A stretch of DNA of 52,077 nucleotides from Clostridiales bacterium (GTDB taxonomy: Bacteria > Bacillota > Clostridia > Lachnospirales > Lachnospiraceae): the NCBI GenBank assembly GCA_012523775.1, contig JAAYTK010000080.1, forward strand, positions 1-52,077, given 5' to 3'. The notes beneath the pieces were generated by a model. That model ran no database searches. It had not been told where the DNA came from and saw only the letters and a program-made list of their open reading frames with translations. This document shows, piece after piece, positions 16,723 through 25,324 of this stretch. The translations under genes were made by a program, and so were the position numbers. The first letter of the stretch is position 1, and each line of letters starts with the position of its first letter.

Positions 16723-18291
16723 ATGAAGTTTAAAAGGACTCACATACTAATATGCTTCATAATAACTGCATTATATTTGTCAGGGTGTGAGTCGACGGAG
16801 AATGTCGTTCCCGATGAGAGCTCCCAAAACGGCACCAAGGATTATCTCATTGAAGAAGACTCCTCACCGGAATTTATTCCGGTATATCTTAATGATAAAC
16901 AGGAGCTTATATATACCTGTGAGGCCGAGGAAGGAGTGTTTAACGGGAATGTATATTTTGAATCCGATAAAGCCGGACATAGCGGAACCGGTTATGTTAC
17001 GGGCTTTGAGGCCGACGATGATGCCTGCACGGTATTGATATCGGTTGAGAATGACGGAAAGTATGACTTGAATTTTATCAGTGCATCCGTAGGTGGCTAT
17101 AAAGAAAACTATGTTTATGTTGATGGGGAGAATATGGGAGTTATTTCTGTTGACAGTAAGGAGTTTTCAGATTCGGTACTGGAGCATGTGTATTTATCCT
17201 CCGGTGAGCATGAGGTAACCGTAAAAAAATATTGGGGATGGATTATGCTTGATAAGATTGAGGTATGTACTTCCAGACAGATAAATCCGGAGAAATATAA
17301 TATTAAGCCGATTCTTGCGAATAAGAATGCTACTGAGAATACAAAGAGGCTGATGAGCTATCTGTGTGATATATATGATGAATATTTCCTTTCGGGACAA
17401 TACTGTAACACAGGGCAGTATGGAAGGGAATTTGTGGTTATAAAGAAGACAACAGGAAAGACACCGGCAATACTTGGGCTGGATTTCATAGAGTATACTC
17501 CTTCCAGAGTAGAGAACGGCAGTAAGGGGAGTCAGACGGAGTTGGCGATAGATTTTTGGAGGGATGGGGGAATAGTAACATTTTGCTGGCATTGGAATGC
17601 CCCGAGTAAATACCTTACTAAGGAATGGTACCGTGGATTTTATACCGAGGCGACTGATATTAACCTTAAAAAGATAATGAACGGACAGGATAAAGAGGGA
17701 TATGACCTTCTTATGAGGGATATAGATGTAATTGCCAAGGAGCTTCAAAAGCTTCAGGATGCAGGGGTACCGATACTGTGGAGACCTTTGCATGAAGCGA
17801 GCGGAGGTTGGTTCTGGTGGGGAGCATCGGGACCGGAGGCATATATAGAGCTTTATACATTATTATATGAAAAGCTGACGAACGAGTATCAATTAAATAA
17901 TTTAATCTGGGTGTGGAACGGACAGGATAAGGAATGGTATCCGGGAGATGAGTACGTAGATATTGTAGGAGAGGATATCTATCCGGGGGAAAGGGTGTAT
18001 ACATCCCAGATTGCTCGTTATCTGAAAGCATTGGATTATACAGGCTCGGCAAAGCTTACATATCTGACGGAGAACGGATGTGTGTTTGATCCGGATTTAG
18101 CCATAAGGGACGGCGCCATGTGGGGAAGTTGGTGTACCTGGGGTGGTGAATTTGTAGCTAAGGACATTGGAATTCATACACTCAGTGAACAGTATACCGA
18201 AGCGGATATGCTTATTAAGGCGTACTCACATGAAAGAGTCCTGACCTTAGAGGATTTACCCGATTTCAACACATATTCTATTGGAGAGTAA
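16723..18291 (+). CDS. GH26 beta-mannanase lipoprotein with CBM35-like domain
   Basis: A 522-residue secreted lipoprotein (lipobox LSGC near residue 20). After a linker comes a CBM35-like beta-sandwich (about residues 60-190, with YTCEAEEGVFNG and GWIMLDKIEV), then a GH26 catalytic domain. The acid/base Glu358 lies in RPLHEASGGWFWWG and the nucleophile Glu450 in YLTENGC, both in the standard GH26 positions. It should cleave beta-1,4-mannan or glucomannan outside the membrane. The start is taken at ATG 16723, because GGAGG at 16714-16718 precedes it; an upstream in-frame ATG lacks an RBS. It is first in the transport operon, 23 bases before the binding-protein gene. Confidence 0.93.
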   Translation: MKFKRTHILICFIITALYLSGCESTENVVPDESSQNGTKDYLIEEDSSPEFIPVYLNDKQELIYTCEAEEGVFNGNVYFESDKAGHSGTGYVTGFEADDDACTVLISVENDGKYDLNFISASVGGYKENYVYVDGENMGVISVDSKEFSDSVLEHVYLSSGEHEVTVKKYWGWIMLDKIEVCTSRQINPEKYNIKPILANKNATENTKRLMSYLCDIYDEYFLSGQYCNTGQYGREFVVIKKTTGKTPAILGLDFIEYTPSRVENGSKGSQTELAIDFWRDGGIVTFCWHWNAPSKYLTKEWYRGFYTEATDINLKKIMNGQDKEGYDLLMRDIDVIAKELQKLQDAGVPILWRPLHEASGGWFWWGASGPEAYIELYTLLYEKLTNEYQLNNLIWVWNGQDKEWYPGDEYVDIVGEDIYPGERVYTSQIARYLKALDYTGSAKLTYLTENGCVFDPDLAIRDGAMWGSWCTWGGEFVAKDIGIHTLSEQYTEADMLIKAYSHERVLTLEDLPDFNTYSIGE

Positions 18292-18314
18292 GAGTGCTTA
18301 AGGGGGGTTACGGC

Positions 18315-21300
18315 ATGAATATTAAACTATGCCTGAGGAGAATCATAGCATGTATTCTTATAGTGACTATGATGGGCATTTCTATGCTTACAGATACTAC
18401 CATATCACGGGCCGCTACTGATATGGATCAGGATATATTCGAGGAAATGGTAAGAACTTATTCCATTGACGATACAATCCCTTCCTATAAAGATTACATA
18501 GCAACCCATGAACAAATATATCCTGAAGCTAATATTATTATATCTGCTTCGGATTTTGCCAGATATGAGGAAGACGGTGTTGCGGCCAGTCCTATTATTT
18601 ATGAAAACTATGAAGGTATGGAAGGAAGCTCTGTACTTACCGAGGATAATTCACTGATTGAATTTGATGTGGAGATATCAGAGAGTGGCTTTTATTATCC
18701 GTTCCTAACATATTATCCTGTGGAAGGGAAAAGCTCGGATATACAGAGAAGCTTATTTGTGGATGGGAAGCTTCCCTATAATGAAATGGCTTTGATTGAA
18801 TTTTATCGCCTATGGGAGTTGGAAGATAAGGAATCCTATACGGATGAGAACGGTATTACAATAAAGAATTGGAGAAAGGACAATCAGGGCAATGATTTAA
18901 AACCCAGAAGTGTAGAGGTACCACAGTGGATATCCTCATATTATTATGACAGCGACGGTTATATATCAAAACCGTTAGCCATATATCTGACAAAGGGAAG
19001 GCATACTATTTCCATGCTTTCCTTAAGAGAACCTATGCTTATACATAGCCTAAGTTTAAAGAATGCTGAAAATGTCTTAGACTATGCTTTTGCTAAGACC
19101 GTCTGGGATAGCATGGGGGTTTCGGATTCTTCCGGACAGCATATAAGGATAGAGGCAGAGAATGCTTCTTTGACCTCATCCCAGATGCTATACCCAAGAC
19201 AGGATCAATCCTCACCGGCGGTCTATCCATCGAGTCCAAAGACACTTCTTAATAATACCATTGGAGATAATTCATGGCGTAATGCCGGACAGTGGATTCA
19301 GTGGGATTTTGAAGTGACTGAAAGCGGATATTATCATATTTCTTTACATGCAAAGCAAAGCTATCTTCGTGGCATCAATGTTTCCCGTAAAATAACAATA
19401 GACGGTATCGTACCTTTTGAAGAAATGTCTGATTATGAATTCAGTTATAATTCCCGCTGGAAGGATGTCGTCCTGTCTGATAAGGATGGTAACCCATATA
19501 AGTTTTATCTGGAAAAGGGAACCCATACCATCCGTATGGAGGTCGTTCTGGGAGAATTTTCGGATATTGTCAGTGAGGTACAGGATGCTGTAACAAAACT
19601 AAATAATATATACCGTAAGGTTATTAGAATCACGGGAGTAAATCCAGATAAATACAGAGATTATCAAATAGAAAGAACCCTGCCCGGTTTGGAGGCAGAG
19701 CTTATCGACGTTAGAGACCAGTTGGCCAATGCAATTACCAGCCTGAGGGAGGTTGCAGGAAAGAATTCCGATAAGGAGACTGTACTGCGTACGATGCGTG
19801 ATCAGCTCAGCCAGCTTATAGAAGACCAAGAGGATTTTATCAAGGTTATTACCTCCTACAAGATTAATGTCCGTGCCTGCGGTAATTGGATAACACAGGT
19901 TATTTCCCAACCCTTGGCACTGGACAGAATTAATATATATTCCCCGGATGTGGAGGTGGAATATGAGAATACTTCATTTTGGTCCAGGCTTGTTTATGAA
20001 GTTAAAAGGCTTATTTATTCATTTCTGATAAATTATAACATGATTGGTAACATCGCAGACGAAGATTCCGAGAATGTTACTCTGACACTTTGGATCGGTA
20101 CGGGAAGGGATCAGGCTAATGTTATAAAATCATTGATAGATGATACGTTTACCGGTACGACGGATATTAATGTAAACGTTCAGCTGGTGGATATGAGTAC
20201 GCTGCTTCGGGCAACCCTTGCGGGTGAGGGTCCCGATGTGGCAATACAGGTAGGACCTACCCAGACAGCCGGTGCACAGGTGGCAGCGAATATGGTTAGC
20301 TCAGCAAATGATACACCGGTTAATTATGGTATCCGTAATGCTGTGTTGGATTTAACCGGGTTCAAAGACTATCCGGAGGTAGCCGCAAGATTTTCTGAGA
20401 GTGCATTGGTTCCGTTTACACATAAGGGAGCGGTATATGCTTTACCGGATACCCAAACCTTCCTGATGATGTTCTATAGGATGGATATCCTGGCAGAGAT
20501 AGGTCTTGATTTACCCAGAACCTGGGATGAAGTTAAGGTCGCCATGACTGTATTGTCAAAAAATCAGATGGACTTCGGTATGATGCCAGGCGAGCAGATA
20601 TTTGCCATGCTTCTGTATCAGATGGGTGGAGCTTATTATAATGATGATGGTATGGCATCGGCACTGGATTCGGAGATAGCTATAAATGCCTTTAAGGAAT
20701 ACTGCGAGTTTTATACTGATTATAAAATAGATAAGGAAACCAGTGTTGAGGAGCGTTTCAGGACCGGTGAATGTCCGATTATAATTGCTGATTATACCTT
20801 CTATAACAACCTTCAGGTATCCGCACCGGATATTCAGGGACTATGGGATTTTACAGTTGTTCCCGGAATACCGCAGGAGGACGGAAGTATAAATCATACC
20901 ACAGGAAGCATTGGTCTTGCCAATCTTATAATGGCAGACACCGAATATCCCGAAGAAAGCTGGGAGTTCTTAAAGTGGTGGACCTCTGCCGATACCCAGA
21001 CTATGTTTGGTCGTGAAATGGAAAGTCTGATGGGCTCCAGCGCCAGAGTGGCCACAGCCAATCTGGAGGCCTTGGAGAATCTGGCATGGCCTGTAAATGA
21101 TTATGAAGCACTTATGGCTCAATTTGAACAGGTTAAAGGAATTCCTCAGGTTCCCGGAGGATATTATTCATGGCGCAATGTCAATAATGCTTTCTATACT
21201 GTCACCACTGATACCGACACGGCTACTCCAAGAGAGGAACTGATGGAAAAGGTTATTTATATTAATGCTGAAATTGCCCATAAGCTAGATGAGCTGGGAT

Positions 21301-21350
21301 TAGAATCGGCGGACGGACCAACTGCGCAGGAGGATAACAATGGCAAATAA
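18315..21350 (+). CDS. Sugar ABC transporter binding protein fused to carbohydrate-binding-like domains
   Basis: A 1011-residue secreted protein. The start is ATG 18315 (strong GGGGGG RBS), not the GTG 21 bases upstream. After a signal peptide (MLTDTTISRA) come two galactose-binding-like beta domains (about residues 80-235 and 255-395; each has FDVEISESGFYYPF- and DFEVTESGYYHI-type motifs). A long helical stretch rich in heptads (about 410-560) follows, then a family-1 solute-binding domain (VTLTLWIGTGRDQANVIK to the end). There is no lipobox Cys, unlike the other binding protein at 31923, so attachment is unclear. It overlaps the permease gene by 11 bases. A role in capturing mannan oligosaccharides is inferred. 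Confidence 0.85.
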   Translation: MNIKLCLRRIIACILIVTMMGISMLTDTTISRAATDMDQDIFEEMVRTYSIDDTIPSYKDYIATHEQIYPEANIIISASDFARYEEDGVAASPIIYENYEGMEGSSVLTEDNSLIEFDVEISESGFYYPFLTYYPVEGKSSDIQRSLFVDGKLPYNEMALIEFYRLWELEDKESYTDENGITIKNWRKDNQGNDLKPRSVEVPQWISSYYYDSDGYISKPLAIYLTKGRHTISMLSLREPMLIHSLSLKNAENVLDYAFAKTVWDSMGVSDSSGQHIRIEAENASLTSSQMLYPRQDQSSPAVYPSSPKTLLNNTIGDNSWRNAGQWIQWDFEVTESGYYHISLHAKQSYLRGINVSRKITIDGIVPFEEMSDYEFSYNSRWKDVVLSDKDGNPYKFYLEKGTHTIRMEVVLGEFSDIVSEVQDAVTKLNNIYRKVIRITGVNPDKYRDYQIERTLPGLEAELIDVRDQLANAITSLREVAGKNSDKETVLRTMRDQLSQLIEDQEDFIKVITSYKINVRACGNWITQVISQPLALDRINIYSPDVEVEYENTSFWSRLVYEVKRLIYSFLINYNMIGNIADEDSENVTLTLWIGTGRDQANVIKSLIDDTFTGTTDINVNVQLVDMSTLLRATLAGEGPDVAIQVGPTQTAGAQVAANMVSSANDTPVNYGIRNAVLDLTGFKDYPEVAARFSESALVPFTHKGAVYALPDTQTFLMMFYRMDILAEIGLDLPRTWDEVKVAMTVLSKNQMDFGMMPGEQIFAMLLYQMGGAYYNDDGMASALDSEIAINAFKEYCEFYTDYKIDKETSVEERFRTGECPIIIADYTFYNNLQVSAPDIQGLWDFTVVPGIPQEDGSINHTTGSIGLANLIMADTEYPEESWEFLKWWTSADTQTMFGREMESLMGSSARVATANLEALENLAWPVNDYEALMAQFEQVKGIPQVPGGYYSWRNVNNAFYTVTTDTDTATPREELMEKVIYINAEIAHKLDELGLESADGPTAQEDNNGK

Positions 21351-22266
21351 GAAATTAACCATAGCAAAGCGGCAGGGTACTCTTAGGTATCAGATACGCA
21401 AAAACAAAATTTCCTATGTAATGCTGGCACCATATTTTATCCTGTTTTTCTTCTTCACGGTATTGCCTGTATTGATGTCAATCATATTCAGCTTTACGGA
21501 TTTTAATGTGCTTGAAATGCCGGACTTTGTTGGCTGGAAGAATTATATCAAGCTTCTTTTAGAAGATGATATTTTTATGGTGTCGTTGAAAAACACCCTG
21601 TTATTTGCTGTTGTAACGGGTCCGATAAGCTACATATTATGCCTCTTATTTGCTTGGATTATTAATGAATTTAAGGGTAAGCTCAGGGCATTTTTAACAC
21701 TTATATTTTATGCGCCCAGTATAAGCGGTAATGCATATGTGGTCTGGAATCTTATTTTGACGGGAGATCGATATGGCTATCTGAATGGGCTTTTACTAAA
21801 ATATGAAATTATTAATGAGGCCATTCTCTGGATGAAGACCGCTAAGTTTGTTCTGCCGGTACTTATTGTGGTACAGCTTTGGCTAAGTCTTGGTACGGGA
21901 TTTCTGGCTTTTATTGCAGGACTTCAGACAGTGGATAAGAGCCTGTATGAGGCAGCCGCTATTGACGGCGTAAAGAACCGTTGGCAGGAGCTGTGGTTTG
22001 TTACTCTTCCCGCAATGAAGCCTCAGTTGATGTTCGGTGCCGTCATGCAGATTACACAGTCCTTTGCAGTGGCTGATATTTCAATAAACCTGGCAGGTAA
22101 TCCGTCGATTAACTATGCCGGTGCCACTGTCGTTACCCACCTTCTTGATTATGGCTCAACCAGATTTGAGATGGGTTATGCTTCTGCCATCGCTACGATT
22201 TTATTCCTGCTGATGGTAGGAACAAATAAGCTGGTGCAAAATATGCTGAGGAGGGTTGGTGACTGA
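21340..22266 (+). CDS. Sugar ABC transporter permease, MalF type (system 1)
   Basis: A 308-residue inner-membrane permease with six predicted helices. The EAA loop (EAAAIDGVKNRWQELWFVTLPAMKP) that contacts the ATPase is intact, and the N-terminal helix pattern fits the sugar-importer MalF/UgpA family. It starts with an AGGAGG RBS, 11 bases inside the end of the binding-protein gene, and ends in a TGATG overlap with the next permease, so it is translationally coupled. No ATPase gene lies in the locus; a shared one such as MsmX or UgpC is expected elsewhere. Confidence 0.93.
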   Translation: MANKKLTIAKRQGTLRYQIRKNKISYVMLAPYFILFFFFTVLPVLMSIIFSFTDFNVLEMPDFVGWKNYIKLLLEDDIFMVSLKNTLLFAVVTGPISYILCLLFAWIINEFKGKLRAFLTLIFYAPSISGNAYVVWNLILTGDRYGYLNGLLLKYEIINEAILWMKTAKFVLPVLIVVQLWLSLGTGFLAFIAGLQTVDKSLYEAAAIDGVKNRWQELWFVTLPAMKPQLMFGAVMQITQSFAVADISINLAGNPSINYAGATVVTHLLDYGSTRFEMGYASAIATILFLLMVGTNKLVQNMLRRVGD

Positions 22267-23174
22267 TGAGAAAAAGAGTAATTGTAGATTATTCCGACCG
22301 TAAGTGGGTTCCCTTTTGGCAAAGGGCAAAGGAAACCAAGCTCAACCGCTCTAAAGCTGGCAACGGATTACTGTTTGGGCTGATGTTTATCTGCGGTATA
22401 TTCATGGCTTTACCGCTGGTTATGATTATCAATAATGCACTTAAGCCCCTGGATGAGCTGTTCCAGTATCCGCCGAAAATTATCGTAAGAAATCCTACCC
22501 TGGAAAACTTTACAGACCTCTTTGTACTGATGAGTGACTCCTGGGTTCCGTTTTCAAGGTATATCATTAACACCATAATTATTACCGTTGGAGGCATGGT
22601 TGGTCATGTGATAGTAGCATCAATGGCAGCCTATCCTTTGGCAAAGCATAGATTTCCGGGAAGGAATCTGTTGTTCAACATGGTTATACTGTCCATGATG
22701 TTTTCCTGGACTGTTACACAGATACCACAGTACCTGATTATTTCACTGTTAAAAATAAATAATACATATTTAGCTCTTATATTACCTGCATGGTCCTTTG
22801 GCATGGGATTGTACTTAATGAAGCAGTTTATGGAGCAGCTTCCGGACTCATTAATGGAGTCTGCTAAGATGGATGGAGCAGGAGAATTCAGGATATTTTG
22901 GACCATTATTATGCCCAATGTAAAGCCTGCATGGTTAACTCTGGCTATATTCCAGTTTCAACATATGTGGGGTAATACCGGTGGGACCTTTCTACGGGAT
23001 GAGGAGTTAAAGCCTCTGCAATATGCACTGCAGCAGATTGTCCAAGGGGGTGCCGCAAGAGCCGGAGCAGGCGCAGCAGTAACCTTTGTCATAGCAGCGG
23101 TCCCCATAACATTTTTCCTGGTCGCACAAAGTAATATCATGGAGACTATGACTACTTCCGGTATGAAAGAATGA
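22266..23174 (+). CDS. Sugar ABC transporter permease, MalG type (system 1)
   Basis: A 302-residue permease, partner of the preceding gene (stop/start overlap of 1 base, TGATG). The EAA-type loop reads ESAKMDGAGEFRIFWTIIMPNVKP, and the C-terminus is typical of MalG/UgpE. The two permeases with the fusion binding protein make a complete importer except for the ATPase. Confidence 0.93.
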   Translation: MRKRVIVDYSDRKWVPFWQRAKETKLNRSKAGNGLLFGLMFICGIFMALPLVMIINNALKPLDELFQYPPKIIVRNPTLENFTDLFVLMSDSWVPFSRYIINTIIITVGGMVGHVIVASMAAYPLAKHRFPGRNLLFNMVILSMMFSWTVTQIPQYLIISLLKINNTYLALILPAWSFGMGLYLMKQFMEQLPDSLMESAKMDGAGEFRIFWTIIMPNVKPAWLTLAIFQFQHMWGNTGGTFLRDEELKPLQYALQQIVQGGAARAGAGAAVTFVIAAVPITFFLVAQSNIMETMTTSGMKE

Positions 23175-23188
23175 GAGGTGCAGTATTC

Positions 23189-24688
23189 ATGGGTATTTTA
23201 AAAAGGATTAAACGAACAATATTGTTATTATTGGCCTTTGTTAATATATTGGGCCATAGCAGTATTGCCCTGGCAAATGAGCTGCCCTATGACACCTATA
23301 ACTATAATTTTTATGAGGATATCGTCTATACGCCGGCAGCCTATGTTCCCTCGAGATCCATATCGGGCACCCGACTGTACTATGAGGGTGAGCCGCTAGG
23401 AGTGTTTTCTAATCCACAGGATATATGTAAGACACCTGCGGGGGAAGTTGTTATAGCGGATACGGGAAATCACAGGGTAATAATTCTTGATAAAGACATG
23501 ACTAAGGTTATCAAGGTTATAAAGGATTTTGATAACAATAATGAGAAGGATACCTTTCAGTCACCTTATGGTGTCTGTGTATCAAAAAAGAATGAACTAT
23601 ATATTGCGGATACCTATAACAATAGAATCGTTGTTCTGGATATGGATTTTAATCTCGTAAAGATTATAAAGGATCCCACCTCGGAGGTGCTGGAGGAAGG
23701 CTATGTGTTTTCACCCTTAAAGGTGTCGGTTGATTATGCTGACAGGATTTACTGTATAGCTCAGAACATGTTTGAAGGAATTATGGTATTCGAAAGCAAT
23801 GGTCAGTTCATAGGATTTATAGGAACCATTGAAGTTGGCATATCTCTTTGGGAAAAGTTTTGGAAGCGTATAGCTACCAAGGAAGAGCGTTCGAATCAAA
23901 GGCTGTTTATTCCTACAGAATTTACAGGAATTGATATAGATGATGACGGTTTTGTATATGCATCCAATATTGACGATAGCGGTGTTCAGGCTATAAGAAG
24001 ACTAAATCCCAGAGGTCAGGATGTTATAAAAAAGGGAGCGAATGAAAACCTGGGAGGAGATTTATGGACGTCCGGTTTCAGTAATTATTCCGGCGCATCG
24101 CAGATTACCGATGTGGTATACAGAGAGAAGGGGATGTATTCGTTGCTTGACAGGAGGCGTGGCAGAATATTTACATATGACCACGAGGGAAATCTTCTGT
24201 ATATATTCGGAGGCTTGGGTACCCAGGCGGGAACCTTTGTTACTCCGGTTGCAATCGAAAACATCGGAAATACTATTATAGTTCTCGATTCATACCGAGC
24301 CGAGATTTTAACATTTAGGGAGACGAGATACGGAAGTCTTATTAACCAGGCAGTAGGACTCAGATATGACGGAGACGAAACCAAGGCTGTAGAGTTATGG
24401 AAAGAGGTTCTTAAGCTGGATGAAAACAATGAGCTGGCATATGTGGGTATAGGAAAGGCATATCTTACCTCCGGAGATTATGTAAATGCCATAGATTATT
24501 TAAGGAAGGGTATGAGCAGTGAGTTTTATTCCATAGCCTTCAGAAGATATAGAAATGAAGTACTTAAGGAAAATATGAGCTTCCTCTTAACCGGTACTGT
24601 CCTATTGATTATTGTTATTGTAACGGGAAGACGCATTTATCGGAATAAAAAGGGAATAAAGAAGGAGGAGGGACTGCTGAATGAATAA
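23189..24688 (+). CDS. NHL beta-propeller plus TPR membrane protein of the mannan locus
   Basis: A 499-residue protein. It has a signal-type N-terminus (RTILLLLAFVNILG), then an NHL-type beta-propeller with repeats such as VVIADTGNHRVIILD and LYIADTYNNRIVVLD (about residues 60-390). One or two TPR-like helix pairs follow (KAVELWKEVLKLDENNELAYVGIGKAYL) and then a C-terminal transmembrane helix (LLTGTVLLIIVIV). The propeller therefore faces outside, with the short tail in the cytoplasm. The start is placed at ATG 23189 because AGAGGTG lies upstream; ATG 23171 is in frame but has no RBS. It overlaps the next gene by 8 bases. Its function is unknown; it may bind a sugar, a lipid or a transport subunit. 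Confidence 0.75.
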   Translation: MGILKRIKRTILLLLAFVNILGHSSIALANELPYDTYNYNFYEDIVYTPAAYVPSRSISGTRLYYEGEPLGVFSNPQDICKTPAGEVVIADTGNHRVIILDKDMTKVIKVIKDFDNNNEKDTFQSPYGVCVSKKNELYIADTYNNRIVVLDMDFNLVKIIKDPTSEVLEEGYVFSPLKVSVDYADRIYCIAQNMFEGIMVFESNGQFIGFIGTIEVGISLWEKFWKRIATKEERSNQRLFIPTEFTGIDIDDDGFVYASNIDDSGVQAIRRLNPRGQDVIKKGANENLGGDLWTSGFSNYSGASQITDVVYREKGMYSLLDRRRGRIFTYDHEGNLLYIFGGLGTQAGTFVTPVAIENIGNTIIVLDSYRAEILTFRETRYGSLINQAVGLRYDGDETKAVELWKEVLKLDENNELAYVGIGKAYLTSGDYVNAIDYLRKGMSSEFYSIAFRRYRNEVLKENMSFLLTGTVLLIIVIVTGRRIYRNKKGIKKEEGLLNE

Positions 24689-25313
24689 ATACTTTTCTAA
24701 AGAAAAGATAAAATATGTATTCTACACAGTATCTCATCCTGTGGACGGTTATTATTGGATTCGCCATATTGATAAGGGTAGCGTGCCCATTGCAATTATA
24801 TTGGTCGTGTTGTTCTCTTTGAGCTTTTCCTTTAACCGTATATTTGCCAGCTTTGTGGTAAATGAGATTGACCCCCGAACCGTGGACAGTTTATCGGAAC
24901 TGGGGGGTGTCCTCCTGTTATATGCTCTGCTCTGTATAGGCAATTGGTCCGTAACCTGTCTAATGCAGGGAGAGGGTAGGCTGAAGGATATTGCCATAGC
25001 AATCGGCTATGCCATGGTGCCGTTTATTATCTCTATCAATCTTGCAACCATAGTCAGTTTATTCATTGCCGACGGTGAGGAAGCCTTTTATTATCTGATT
25101 CTGGTTGTTGGCATAGCTTATGGGCTTATTATGATGCTCTTAGGCATTATGCAGGTACATAATTACTCATTGTCAAAAACACTGCTGACTCTATTACTAA
25201 CATTGGTTGCGGTCTTCATTATAATCTTTATAGGCTTGCTGCTGGTGGACCTGATGAGTAGGATTTATAGCTTCTTTTACAGTATATATATAGAAATTGT
25301 ATTTAGAGTTTAG
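24681..25313 (+). CDS. YIP1-family integral membrane protein
   Basis: A 210-residue protein with about five hydrophobic helices and a soluble start. The pattern matches the YIP1 (Yip1 domain) family: FYTVSHPVDGYYWIRH at the N-terminus, then GNWSVTCLMQGEGRLKDIAIAIGYAMVPFI in the middle, where the Ala-x-Gly-Tyr-Ala segment is characteristic. The role of bacterial members is unknown. It starts 8 bases inside the NHL gene and ends 11 bases before the DUF5696 gene, so it is part of the transporter operon and may form a membrane complex with those two. Confidence 0.78.
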   Translation: MNKYFSKEKIKYVFYTVSHPVDGYYWIRHIDKGSVPIAIILVVLFSLSFSFNRIFASFVVNEIDPRTVDSLSELGGVLLLYALLCIGNWSVTCLMQGEGRLKDIAIAIGYAMVPFIISINLATIVSLFIADGEEAFYYLILVVGIAYGLIMMLLGIMQVHNYSLSKTLLTLLLTLVAVFIIIFIGLLLVDLMSRIYSFFYSIYIEIVFRV

Positions 25314-25324
25314 CGGAGCAAGGA

